A stretch of 64,000 bases of DNA. Origin: Nocardia sp. NBC_01503 (GTDB lineage Bacteria > Actinomycetota > Actinomycetes > Mycobacteriales > Mycobacteriaceae). This document shows positions 9,089-17,278 of the stretch, piece by piece; positions within the stretch are counted from its first letter, which is position 1, and each line of letters starts with the position of its first letter. The notes beneath the pieces were generated by a model that saw nothing but the letters and a program-made list of their open reading frames with translations, was not told where the DNA came from and did no database searches. Position numbers and translations under genes: made by a program. Location of the stretch: assembly GCF_036327755.1 (NCBI RefSeq), contig NZ_CP109596.1, positions 5,704,001 to 5,768,000 of the forward strand, given 5' to 3'.

Positions 9089-9414
9089 ACCTGCTCCCCG
9101 ATCTGGCTCGCCACGCTCCCCAGCCCGCTCGCGAAGGAGCCGTCGGCCGAGTCGTAGGTGGCGGCGGAGCCGAAGGCGGCCTGGCCGAGGTGCGAGAACC
9201 GCGCGGAGAGCGCGTTGATGTCTCTGTCGTGGAGTAGCTCGGCGACGGCGAAGCTGGCCAGGAAGTCCGCGCCGATGAGTCCGAAGACCGGCGTCATGGC
9301 CGCGACATGCCCGACCGTATCGAGTCCGCCCGTGGCGGCGATATCGGCGGCGACACCGTGCTGCGTGGTCGCGAAGCCGCGGACCGCGTCCGTATCGACC
9401 GAGAGATCGGCCAT
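9085..9414 (-). CDS. EspC-like (DUF2580) type VII secretion-associated protein
   Basis: This 109-residue, Ala-rich helical protein starts MADLSVDTDAVRGFATTQHG, typical of DUF2580/EspC proteins. It ends with a candidate type VII export signal Y87-x3-D91 (YDSAD) near the C-terminus. Longer readings to 9561 are rejected because they lack the family N-terminus. It precedes and overlaps by 4 nt the large Gly-rich gene, so both probably form an exported pair. Family assignment is good; export is inferred from the motif. Confidence 0.8.
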   Translation of the reverse strand: MADLSVDTDAVRGFATTQHGVAADIAATGGLDTVGHVAAMTPVFGLIGADFLASFAVAELLHDRDINALSARFSHLGQAAFGSAATYDSADGSFASGLGSVASQIGEQV

Positions 9415-9563
9415 CAGAGCCCCCCAAACGTCGTGACTGCGTCGAGTTGAAAAGACATGCGGGTGCGAATATATCCCACTGAGCGTCCAGCCCGGCGTGG
9501 CGCACATCTCTACGCCGCAGGTCGGGGTCGTTTCGGAGTCGCCGCCGGGCCGTTGTTGCAAAT

Positions 9564-9577
9564 TAGAACAAGTTCTA
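9564..9577. promoter_or_regulatory. KstR-type operator, full match
   Basis: TAGAACAAGTTCTA fits TnnAACnnGTTnnA at every fixed position, and all six outer bases on each side are complementary. It ends 13 bp before the ATG of the 3-beta-HSD-like epimerase, a usual repressor position. Confidence 0.65.
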
Positions 9578-9590
9578 TATTCTTCATCAC

Positions 9591-10580
9591 ATGAAGGTCG
9601 CAGTCACCGGCGCCGCCGGGTTCCTTGGCACCAATTTGCTTCGCCTGCTTACGGATCGCGGTCACGAGGTGACTGCCATCGATCGCGTCCGGCCCACCAC
9701 CGACACCCCCGGCGTGACCTGGGTCAGCGGCGATGTGCTGGATCCCGCCTCGATGCGTAAGACCCTGGACGGCGCGGAGGTCGTCTACCACCTGGTCGCG
9801 CTCATCACCCTCGCGCACAAGAACGATCTGGCGTGGCGGGTCAACACCGAGGGCGTGCGGGTGGTCGCCGAGGCCGCGCTGGAGGTCGGCGCGCGCCGCA
9901 TGGTGCACACCAGCTCGATCCACGCGTTCAACCAGTACACCTGCGGTGGCGTCATCAACGAGCGCTCGCCGCGCTCCATCGATCCCGACCTGCCGGTCTA
10001 CGACCGCTCCAAGTACCAGGGCGAGATCGAGCTGCGCAAGGTCATCGACAAGGGCCTGGACGCGGTTGTTTGCAATCCGACCGGTGTGTACGGCCCGATC
10101 GACCACACCGATTCGCGCATCAACAAGACCCTCTGGGATGCCGCGCGCGGTCGCGTTCCGGTCATGATCAGCGGCGGCTTCGACCTCGTCGACGTGCGCG
10201 ATGTGGCCAACGGTCTGGTGCTCGCGGGCGAGCGCGGTAAGACCGGTGAGAACTACCTGCTCGGTGGCCACTTCACCAATATGTTCGACGCCACCCGCCT
10301 GGCCGCCGAGGTGAACGGGAAGATGAAGCCCGCCTTCGCGATTCCCGCCAAGGTGATCAACTCGCTCATGCCGGTGATGGAGCCCGTCGCCAAGGCGCTG
10401 GGCAGTGATCGCATCTCCAAGGCCGCCATGGGCGCGCTGCTCTCGGCCCCGGTGGTGGAGCATGACAAGGCGACCGCCGAAATCGGCTACCGGCCGCGCC
10501 CGGCCGAGGAGACCATTCGCGACCTCGTGGCCTTCTACAACGGCCAGCATTTCAAGGTTGTCACGCAGAAGATCGCTTGA
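9591..10580 (+). CDS. NAD(P)-dependent epimerase/3-beta-HSD-like extended SDR
   Basis: The 329-residue protein has an N-terminal GAAGFLG Rossmann motif, a TSS segment (HTSSIHAF) and the catalytic YDRSK. It has the length of extended SDRs such as 3-beta-hydroxysteroid dehydrogenases and dihydroflavonol reductases. The reaction is likely NAD(P)-dependent oxidation or reduction of a hydroxyl group; a steroid substrate is inferred from the KstR-type palindrome at its promoter. The ATG at 9591 is the first codon of the motif-bearing frame. It is followed after 31 bp by the radical-SAM gene, which has its own LexA-type box. Confidence 0.85.
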   Translation: MKVAVTGAAGFLGTNLLRLLTDRGHEVTAIDRVRPTTDTPGVTWVSGDVLDPASMRKTLDGAEVVYHLVALITLAHKNDLAWRVNTEGVRVVAEAALEVGARRMVHTSSIHAFNQYTCGGVINERSPRSIDPDLPVYDRSKYQGEIELRKVIDKGLDAVVCNPTGVYGPIDHTDSRINKTLWDAARGRVPVMISGGFDLVDVRDVANGLVLAGERGKTGENYLLGGHFTNMFDATRLAAEVNGKMKPAFAIPAKVINSLMPVMEPVAKALGSDRISKAAMGALLSAPVVEHDKATAEIGYRPRPAEETIRDLVAFYNGQHFKVVTQKIA

Positions 10581-10587
10581 CACCGGG

Positions 10588-10603
10588 TAGAACAAATGTT
10601 CGA
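10588..10603 (+). promoter_or_regulatory. LexA (SOS) box before the radical-SAM gene
   Basis: TAGAACAAATGTTCGA matches the mycobacterial SOS box TCGAAC-N4-GTTCGA with one mismatch. It ends 8 bp upstream of the GTG at 10612, so a bound repressor would cover the transcription start of a short-leader or leaderless mRNA. Confidence 0.75.
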
Positions 10604-10611
10604 CTTGAGCG

Positions 10612-11625
10612 GTGCGGTGGCAAAGCCAGACCCTCGAGGCCGATGACGGCGCGCTGCCCGGGTTGGAGCGCGCCGGATTCGTTCGGAGCGTACAGACTCC
10701 GGAGTTCGAAGGCATCACCTTCCACGAAGTGCTCTGCAAATCCGCGCTGAACAAGGTCAATGGCGATGGCCTGCCGTTCAATTGGACCATCAACCCCATG
10801 CGCGGCTGTTCACACGCCTGCACCTACTGCTTCGCCCGCAGCACCCACGAGTACCTGGATCTGGACGCGGGCAATGACTTCGACAATCAGATCGTGGTCA
10901 AGACCAATGTCGCCGCGGTCCTGCGCCGGGAGTTGCACAAGCGCTCCTGGCATCGGGAAACCGTTGCGCTGGGGTCGAATACCGATCCCTATCAGCGCGC
11001 CGAGGGGCGCTATCGGCTCATGCCGGGCATCATCGGCGCGCTGACCGAATCGGGGACCGGATTCTCCGTCCTCACCAAAGGCACGCTCATGCGCCGGGAT
11101 CTGCCGCTGCTGACCCAAGCCGCGCGGCAGGTGCCGGTGCATCTGGCCGTCTCCATCGCGATCATGGATCCCGAACTGCACGCCGGTCTGGAATCGGGCA
11201 CCCCCTCGCCGCGTGCGCGGCTGGAGTTGGTGCGCGCCCTGGCCGATGCCGGTTTCGCCGTGAATGTCATGGTGGCTCCGATCATTCCGTGCCTCACCGA
11301 TACCCGCGCGCACCTCGATGAACTCTTCGGAGCCATCGCCGAGGCGGGTGCGGCCAGCGTGGTCGCCTTCCCCATGCATCTACGCGGCAGCACCCGCGGC
11401 TGGTTCCTCAACTGGCTCGCCGAACAGCACCCGGCGCTACTGCGGCGCTACCGACAGTTGTATGGTCGCGGGACTTCGGTGACACCGGAGTACTCTGCGT
11501 GGCTACGCGGCCGGATCGAGCCGCTGCTCGAAAAGCATGGACTGAACCGCGAACGGCAGGCCGAACCCGAGGTGCGCGCCGCCGTATCGCATACGCCCGA
11601 CCCGCAGCTGGCCCTGTTCGCCTGA
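10612..11625 (+). CDS. Radical-SAM protein of the Rv2578c / SPL-like family
   Basis: The 337-residue protein carries the radical-SAM cluster motif CSHACTYC (C-x3-C-x2-C), preceded by NWTINPMRGC, as in the Rv2578c group related to spore-photoproduct-lyase-like proteins. It should bind a [4Fe-4S] cluster and S-adenosylmethionine; the substrate is unknown. The GTG at 10612 gives the family N-terminus MRWQSQ. The upstream LexA box suggests induction by DNA damage. From memory, the M. tuberculosis counterpart is also in the LexA regulon. Nucleic-acid repair is a reasonable but unproven inference. Confidence 0.87.
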   Translation: MRWQSQTLEADDGALPGLERAGFVRSVQTPEFEGITFHEVLCKSALNKVNGDGLPFNWTINPMRGCSHACTYCFARSTHEYLDLDAGNDFDNQIVVKTNVAAVLRRELHKRSWHRETVALGSNTDPYQRAEGRYRLMPGIIGALTESGTGFSVLTKGTLMRRDLPLLTQAARQVPVHLAVSIAIMDPELHAGLESGTPSPRARLELVRALADAGFAVNVMVAPIIPCLTDTRAHLDELFGAIAEAGAASVVAFPMHLRGSTRGWFLNWLAEQHPALLRRYRQLYGRGTSVTPEYSAWLRGRIEPLLEKHGLNRERQAEPEVRAAVSHTPDPQLALFA

Positions 11626-11642
11626 GGCCGGCCGCGAATCTC

Positions 11643-11675
11643 TGCCCGTTTCACCGATCTTTGCCTGTTTCACCG
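11643..11675. repeat. 14-bp direct repeat upstream of korA
   Basis: TGCCCGTTTCACCG (11643-11656) recurs as TGCCTGTTTCACCG (11662-11675), 19 bp apart start to start, about 80 bp before korA. Two near-helical-turn-spaced copies could be an activator or repressor site; the protein is unknown. Confidence 0.4.
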
Positions 11676-11756
11676 CTCACTTCGCATGAGTGTCGCGAAT
11701 ATAGCGGAGTAGTTTGGCGTTGGTACCTCTCACGGACGAGGAAGTGATGTAGGCGC

Positions 11757-13676
11757 ATGGGAAACAGCGGTGCCCCAGAGAAATTGGAAAAGGTCGTCAT
11801 TCGGTTCGCCGGTGACTCCGGGGATGGTATGCAGCTCACCGGTGATCGATTCACCCACGAGGCAGCCGCATTCGGCAATGACCTCGCCACTCAGCCCAAC
11901 TTTCCCGCCGAGATTCGCGCACCCCAGGGCACGCTGCCGGGTGTGTCCTCATTCCAGATCCAGATCGCCGATTACGACATCCTGACCGCCGGTGACCAGC
12001 CGGATGTGCTGGTGGCGATGAATCCCGCTGCGCTGAAGGCGAATCTGGAGGATCTGGCGCGCGGGGCCATGTTGATCATCAATACGGACGAATTCACCAA
12101 ACGGAATCTCGCCAAGGTGGGCTACTCCGCCGATCCGCTCACCGATGAAACTCTGACCGATTTCGTGGTGCACAAGGTGCCCATGACGTCATTGACGCTC
12201 GGGGCTACCGAACCGACCGGTGTGGGCAAAAAGGATGGGCAGCGCGCGAAGAATATGTTCGCGCTGGGATTGCTGTCCTGGATGTACGGGCGACCGCTCG
12301 GTGGCACCGAAGAGTTCATGCGGGAGAAATTCGCGGCCACACCGGATGTGGCCGAAGCGAATATCCTCGCATTTCGGGCAGGCTGGAATTATGGCGAAAC
12401 CACCGAGGCCTTCGCCACCACCTACGAGGTCGCTCCCGCGACGCTGCCCGCCGGAACCTACCGGCAGATCACCGGCAATACCGCACTCGCCTACGGCATC
12501 GTCACCGCCGGGCAGCTCGCCGGATTGCCGGTCTTCCTGGGCACGTATCCGATCACCCCGGCCTCGGACATCCTGCACGAGCTGAGCAAGCATAAGAACT
12601 TCGGCGTGACCACCTTCCAGGCCGAGGATGAGATCGCCGGAATCGGTGCGGCGCTGGGGGCTTCGCTCGGGGGAGCGCTGGGGGTCACCAGCACCTCCGG
12701 GCCCGGACTCGCGCTCAAGAGCGAGACCATCGGCCTGGCCGTCATGACCGAACTGCCGCTGCTCATCATCGATGTGCAGCGCGGCGGGCCGTCCACCGGT
12801 CTGCCCACCAAGACCGAACAGTCCGATCTGTTGCAGGCGCTGTACGGGCGCAATGGCGAATCGCCGGTGGCCGTACTGGCTCCGCGCTCACCCGCGGACT
12901 GCTTCGAGACCGCGGTCGAGGCGGCACGCATCGCGCTCACCTATCGCACGCCGGTGCTGCTGCTCTCCGACGGCGCGATCGCCAATGGTTCGGAGCCGTG
13001 GTCGATTCCGGAGGTCGCCGATATGCCGCGCATCGACCCGGGCTTCGAACCCGGCGGCGATGCGAGCGACGAGTTCCAGCCGTACGCCCGCGATCCCGAG
13101 ACCCTGGCCCGGCCGCTCGCCGTGCCCGGTACGGTCGGCCGCGCGCATCGCATCGGCGGCCTCGAAAAGGCCGACGGCAGCGGCAATATCTCGTACGAAC
13201 CCGCCAATCACGAACTGATGGTTCGACTTCGGCAGGCCAAGATCGACGGCATCACCGTGCCGGACCTCGAGGTCGAGGATCCGAGCGGTCGCGCCGAACT
13301 GTTGCTCATCGGGTGGGGGAGCTCCTACGGGCCGATCGGTGAGGCGTGCCGGCGGGCCCGGCGGCGCGGTGTTCCGGTGGCGCAGGCACACCTGCGGAAT
13401 CTGAATCCCTTCCCCGCCAACCTCGGTGAGGTGCTGCGCCGCTACCGCACCGTGGTCGCGCCGGAAATGAACGGCGGCCAACTCGCCATGCTGCTGCGCG
13501 CCCGCTACCTGGTCGACGTGCAGCCGTGGACCAAGATCGCCGGACTGGCCTTCTCGGCCCAGGAACTGGTCGGCGTCATCGACGCGGCACTGGACGGTTC
13601 CATCACCGAGATGGAACAGGCCAAGGCTTTCACCGCCCGCGCCCGGGCGACCTATCGCACACCAGGGGGTAACTGA
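11757..13676 (+). CDS. korA: 2-oxoglutarate:ferredoxin oxidoreductase, alpha subunit (KorA)
   Basis: The 639-residue protein fuses the gamma domain (VVIRFAGDSGDGMQLTGDRF at the N-terminus) to the alpha domain (GNTALAYGIVTAG, GTYPITPASDILHEL, TSGPGLALKSETIGLAVMTELPLLIIDVQRGGPSTGLPTK). This fits the two-gene KorAB form of mycobacteria (Rv2455c). With KorB it converts 2-oxoglutarate and CoA to succinyl-CoA, reducing ferredoxin, as an oxygen-tolerant alternative to 2-oxoglutarate dehydrogenase. Its stop overlaps the korB start (TGATG), so the subunits are translationally coupled. Confidence 0.94.
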   Translation: MGNSGAPEKLEKVVIRFAGDSGDGMQLTGDRFTHEAAAFGNDLATQPNFPAEIRAPQGTLPGVSSFQIQIADYDILTAGDQPDVLVAMNPAALKANLEDLARGAMLIINTDEFTKRNLAKVGYSADPLTDETLTDFVVHKVPMTSLTLGATEPTGVGKKDGQRAKNMFALGLLSWMYGRPLGGTEEFMREKFAATPDVAEANILAFRAGWNYGETTEAFATTYEVAPATLPAGTYRQITGNTALAYGIVTAGQLAGLPVFLGTYPITPASDILHELSKHKNFGVTTFQAEDEIAGIGAALGASLGGALGVTSTSGPGLALKSETIGLAVMTELPLLIIDVQRGGPSTGLPTKTEQSDLLQALYGRNGESPVAVLAPRSPADCFETAVEAARIALTYRTPVLLLSDGAIANGSEPWSIPEVADMPRIDPGFEPGGDASDEFQPYARDPETLARPLAVPGTVGRAHRIGGLEKADGSGNISYEPANHELMVRLRQAKIDGITVPDLEVEDPSGRAELLLIGWGSSYGPIGEACRRARRRGVPVAQAHLRNLNPFPANLGEVLRRYRTVVAPEMNGGQLAMLLRARYLVDVQPWTKIAGLAFSAQELVGVIDAALDGSITEMEQAKAFTARARATYRTPGGN

Positions 13677-14755
13677 TGACCATTCTCGAAAACCCTTTCA
13701 TCGGAACCGATCTCGGGCTCACCGGGCTGTCCGGCGTACCACGCGCCGACGGTCCGCAGAAGGCCAAGGACTACACCTCCGATCAGGAGGTGCGCTGGTG
13801 CCCCGGATGCGGTGACTACGTCATCCTGGCGACCGTGCGCGGCTTCCTCGCGGATCTGGGGCTCGAACGCGAGAATCTGATGTTCGTCTCCGGGATCGGA
13901 TGCTCCAGCCGATTCCCGTACTACCTGGAGGCGTACGGGATTCACTCGATCCACGGGCGTGCGCCCGCCATCGCCACCGGGCTGGCGGTGACCCGGCCCG
14001 ATCTGTCGGTATGGGTGGTGACCGGTGACGGCGATGCGCTCTCCATCGGTGGCAATCACCTGATCCACGCGCTGCGGCGCAATGTGAATATGACGATCCT
14101 GCTGTTCAACAACAGGATCTACGGGCTCACCAAGGGGCAGTACTCGCCGACCTCGGAGACCGGCAAGGTCACCAAATCGACGCCCATGGGGTCGATCGAC
14201 CATCCGTTCAACACCCTGTCCGTGGCCATCGGGGCCGAAGCCACCTTCGCGGCAAGGGCTTTGGACTCCGACCGGGCCGGGCTCAATGAGGTGCTGCGCG
14301 CCGCCGCCGAGCATCGTGGGACCTCGTTCGTGGAGATCCTGCAGGACTGCCCGATCTTCAATGACGGGTCATTCGACATGCTGCGCAAGGAGAATGCCGA
14401 ATCGCATCTGATCCGCCTGCAGCACGGTGAGCCCATCCGATTCGGGGCCGAGAACGAATTCGCCGTGGTGCGAAGTGGTTTCGGGCTCCGGGTGGTGCGC
14501 ACCGAGACCGTCGCCGAATCCGAGATCGTGGTGCACGACGCGTACACCGACAATCCGGAGTACGCCTACGCGCTCTCGCGGCTCTCGGATCAGGATCTGT
14601 CGCATGTGGTGACCGGTGTATTCCGCAGTGTCACCCGGCCCACCTATGACGATGGTGCCCGGGCTCAGCTCGAGACGGCCGTCGAACGCAAACCGGTGGG
14701 CGAGAACTCGCTTCAGCAGCTGCTCACCGGACGCGAAACCTGGACGGTCGGCTGA
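13676..14755 (+). CDS. korB: 2-oxoglutarate:ferredoxin oxidoreductase, beta subunit (KorB)
   Basis: The 359-residue subunit carries the thiamine-pyrophosphate site: VRWCPGCGDY near the N-terminus, GIGCSSRFPYY, HSIHGRAPAIATGL, and the TPP motif GDGDALSIGGNH-x-NN with LLFNNRIYGLTKGQ. CPGC supplies one cysteine pair, and other Cys residues may help bind a cluster. It pairs with KorA directly upstream. It ends 12 bp before the convergent secreted-protein gene, with no obvious terminator. Confidence 0.94.
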   Translation: MTILENPFIGTDLGLTGLSGVPRADGPQKAKDYTSDQEVRWCPGCGDYVILATVRGFLADLGLERENLMFVSGIGCSSRFPYYLEAYGIHSIHGRAPAIATGLAVTRPDLSVWVVTGDGDALSIGGNHLIHALRRNVNMTILLFNNRIYGLTKGQYSPTSETGKVTKSTPMGSIDHPFNTLSVAIGAEATFAARALDSDRAGLNEVLRAAAEHRGTSFVEILQDCPIFNDGSFDMLRKENAESHLIRLQHGEPIRFGAENEFAVVRSGFGLRVVRTETVAESEIVVHDAYTDNPEYAYALSRLSDQDLSHVVTGVFRSVTRPTYDDGARAQLETAVERKPVGENSLQQLLTGRETWTVG

Positions 14756-14767
14756 GATTTCGCGGTA

Positions 14768-15418
14768 TCACGACGCGACGAAGGCGTTCAGCAGGCGCTG
14801 ATACAGATCGGCGAAGCGCTTGCGGGACGCCTTCTGCTCATCGGTGAGGCCATCGGTGAACTCGGGGGCGTAGACGATCAGGTGCACATCCTGATCGGGT
14901 GACTTCGGCATGAAGTCGATGATCATATTGCCCTGATCGGAGACCGTGGGCGAGCCCATATCCGAGAGTGCGAGCGCGCGCACCTCGGTGGCGGCCGCGG
15001 CGAGCACATCGGCGGGGACAGTGCCGTTGAGCTCCTTCCCATCCTGCCGCTTCAGCGCCCGGCCATCGGATTGAACCTCCAGTGCCGGAAGGATATTCGG
15101 GGTCGACGCCCAGGCGTTCGGCATGGTCGTCAGCGTGAAGAGCGTGGTCACCGGGATCGGAGTCTGCGGGGCGGACGGCGCGGGATTCGAAGTCGGCGAA
15201 GGGATCACCGGGACCGCCGGGGGAGCCTCGATGACGGGCACCGTGGTCAGGGGAACCGGTGGCGTCGGCGGCACCGTGGCAGGTGCCGGGGGCACCGCCG
15301 GGTCATCCGCGCTAGCGAAACCGACCGCGCCGGTGAACAATCCGGCAATCACCGCCGCGATCGCGGCATTGCGCAGTACCGCGCCGCAGAATCGCCCTGT
15401 CGCATAGCGTCCGCGCAT
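14768..15418 (-). CDS. Secreted or wall-associated Pro-rich protein, unknown function
   Basis: The 216-residue protein has a basic start (MRGRYATGRF), a hydrophobic core (AAIAAVIAGLFTGAVGFASA) and a likely signal-peptidase site after ASA (about residue 37). A Pro/Val/Thr-rich linker (38-90) and a mixed alpha/beta domain of about 120 residues follow. There are no cysteines for disulfides in the mature part and no lipobox. The family is not recognised. It should lie outside the membrane. It is convergent with korB. Confidence 0.75.
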   Translation of the reverse strand: MRGRYATGRFCGAVLRNAAIAAVIAGLFTGAVGFASADDPAVPPAPATVPPTPPVPLTTVPVIEAPPAVPVIPSPTSNPAPSAPQTPIPVTTLFTLTTMPNAWASTPNILPALEVQSDGRALKRQDGKELNGTVPADVLAAAATEVRALALSDMGSPTVSDQGNMIIDFMPKSPDQDVHLIVYAPEFTDGLTDEQKASRKRFADLYQRLLNAFVAS

Positions 15419-15547
15419 CGATTTCCTCCGAGTTCCTCACGGGCGTCTGCCCACCGCCGGTGATTCTGCCGGGTGCCGGGCCCGGAGTCACCCTCCGCGC
15501 GGCCTGTGTCCGCGCCGGATGGGGCCGAAAACCGCGATTGCCTATGT

Positions 15548-16234
15548 ATGCGGTCGGCAATCGGATTCGCCGTGGTGATCTTCCGCGTGCTGACCCATGC
15601 CACGCCGATCGTGGATCCGGCGCTGCTGAAGGTGCGAACCTTCTTCTGGTCGAATATCACCGCGCTGCTGTTCTGTACCGCCTTCGGTGCGGTGCTGCCC
15701 AGCGTCGTCCTGCGGCTGGAGACGGGCGCGCATTACAGCGCGCTGGCGACCGGTCTCGCGGTCGCGCCCGGTCCGCTGCTGGTACCGGTGTTCGCGGCGG
15801 TCGGGCAGCGCCTGGCCGGGCGTGGCTGGCCCGCCAGTTATATTGTCGCCCTGGGCAATACGCTGTTCTTCCTGGGCGCGGCGGTATTGGCGCTGAGCGC
15901 CACCGATGACGTGGACTACCTCACCCAGGTGCTCCCGGGCTGGATGATCATCGGTGTGGGCGTGGGCTTCTCACTGCCCAGCCTGCTTGCCTCGGCGACC
16001 GTCGACCTGCCGCCGACGCGCGTCTCGACCGGCAGCGGCGTGGTGAATACCAGCCGTCAGCTCGGCTATGTCTTCGGCGTCGCCATGCTGGTCGCCATTC
16101 TCGGCACGCTGAGCGCGTCCCCCGGCGACGCCGTCGCCGGGTTCACCCATGGCTGGTGGGCCATCACCGCGGTGGCTCTGCTCAGCGCCCTCACCGCACT
16201 CGGCATCACCTCGCGCCGAGCGAAAGCCGTATGA
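15548..16234 (+). pseudogene. C-terminal half of an MFS (DHA2/EmrB-QacA type) transporter
   Basis: The 228 residues align in character only with the second half of a 14-TM drug:H+ antiporter. They begin just before TPIVDPALLKVRTFFWSN, the loop before a late membrane helix, and continue through GLAVAPGPLLVPVFA and a typical last-helices block with PTRVSTGSGVVNTSRQLG. The N-terminal half, including the signature motifs A and C, is absent upstream, where a minus-strand gene occupies the space. I read it as a 5'-truncated remnant. The stop abuts the convergent metallopeptidase gene. Confidence 0.75.
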
Positions 16235-16235
16235 A

Positions 16236-17159
16236 CTACTTCAGGCCGGGCGGGTTGCTCAGATCGCGCGCGTTGTACGTATCGCACATCTTGAGCTGTC
16301 CGGTCTTGTAGCCGGACAGGAACCACTTCTGCCGCTCGTCCGACGAACCATGCGTCCAGGCTTCGGGATTCACGCGACCGGTCGACGCCTTCTGAATGCG
16401 ATCGTCACCCACGGCCGAGGCGGCGGAGAGACCGTCATTGATGTCGTTGGTGGTCAACGGCTTCAGGAACGGCTGATTCGAACCCGGCGCGGGCAGCTTG
16501 TCGGCGTAGTACGCCCACACGCCCGCGTAGCAGTCGGCCTGGAGTTCGGTGCGCACCGCACCGGACTCCGGGCCCTGCGGATCACGCTGCGCGCGATTGA
16601 TATCGCCGAGCAGATTCTGGATGTGATGGCCGAACTCGTGCGCCACCACGTACTCCTGCGCGAGCGGCCCGCCGCTGGCGCCGAAGCGATCCTTCAACTC
16701 CTGGAAGAAGCTGGTGTCGAAGTACGCGGTCTGATCGGCGGGGCAGTAGAACGGCCCGACCGCCGAGGAGGCGCGCCCGCAGCCGGTGCTCACCTGACCG
16801 GAGAAGAGCGTCACCTTCGGATCGACGTACTTGCGATTGGTCTGCTTGGGGAGTTCGGTGCTCCACACCGAGTCCAGGCTCTGCACCGTCAGCACCACGC
16901 GGCAGTCGACGTACTTGTTCGCGTCGGCTCCGGTCTTGCAGTGATCGGGCGCGCCCGCCGTACCGGACTGTGAATTGCTGTCCGCCCCGGTGAACTGTCC
17001 GAGCACACTGCCCGGATCGCCGCCCAGCAGCAAAGTCGCGATCAGAACGACAATGCCGAGGGCACCGCCGCCGAGAGCCAATCCGCCGCCCATGCCCGGT
17101 CCGCCGCCACCGCCGGATACCCGGTTCGGGTCGATCTGCAGGCCCTCGTTGAAGGTCAT
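16236..17159 (-). CDS. Neutral zinc metallopeptidase, YpfJ type, membrane anchored
   Basis: The 307-residue protein has a Gly-rich cytoplasmic N-terminus, one membrane helix (about residues 25-46), and an extracytoplasmic domain with the zinc motif HEFGHH and a downstream ELQADCYAG that supplies the third ligand. FYCPADQTAYFD is also typical of the YpfJ/Rv2575 family. Cysteines in CKTGA, YVDCR, GCGR and FYC could form disulfides. The ATG at 17159 gives the family start MTFNEG. Physiological substrates are unknown. It is divergent from aspS by about 120 bp. Confidence 0.88.
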   Translation of the reverse strand: MTFNEGLQIDPNRVSGGGGGPGMGGGLALGGGALGIVVLIATLLLGGDPGSVLGQFTGADSNSQSGTAGAPDHCKTGADANKYVDCRVVLTVQSLDSVWSTELPKQTNRKYVDPKVTLFSGQVSTGCGRASSAVGPFYCPADQTAYFDTSFFQELKDRFGASGGPLAQEYVVAHEFGHHIQNLLGDINRAQRDPQGPESGAVRTELQADCYAGVWAYYADKLPAPGSNQPFLKPLTTNDINDGLSAASAVGDDRIQKASTGRVNPEAWTHGSSDERQKWFLSGYKTGQLKMCDTYNARDLSNPPGLK

Positions 17160-17278
17160 AGGCACTAGCTTGGCACGGCCGCGTGGATATCGGTTTCCAC
17201 TCGGGAAACGTGTCTCACTACGATGGGAGCGCACCCGGCGGACCCCGTGGTGTTTTCCAGCCCGTCGAAAGGATTCCC

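Noticed and set aside
10588..10603. KstR site before the radical-SAM gene
   Set aside because: The half-sites are 4 bp apart (GAAC-N4-GTTC), the LexA spacing, not the 2-bp KstR spacing.
15548..16234. Intact small MFS transporter
   Set aside because: Only the C-terminal half of a 14-helix DHA2 pump is present and N-terminal signature motifs are missing.
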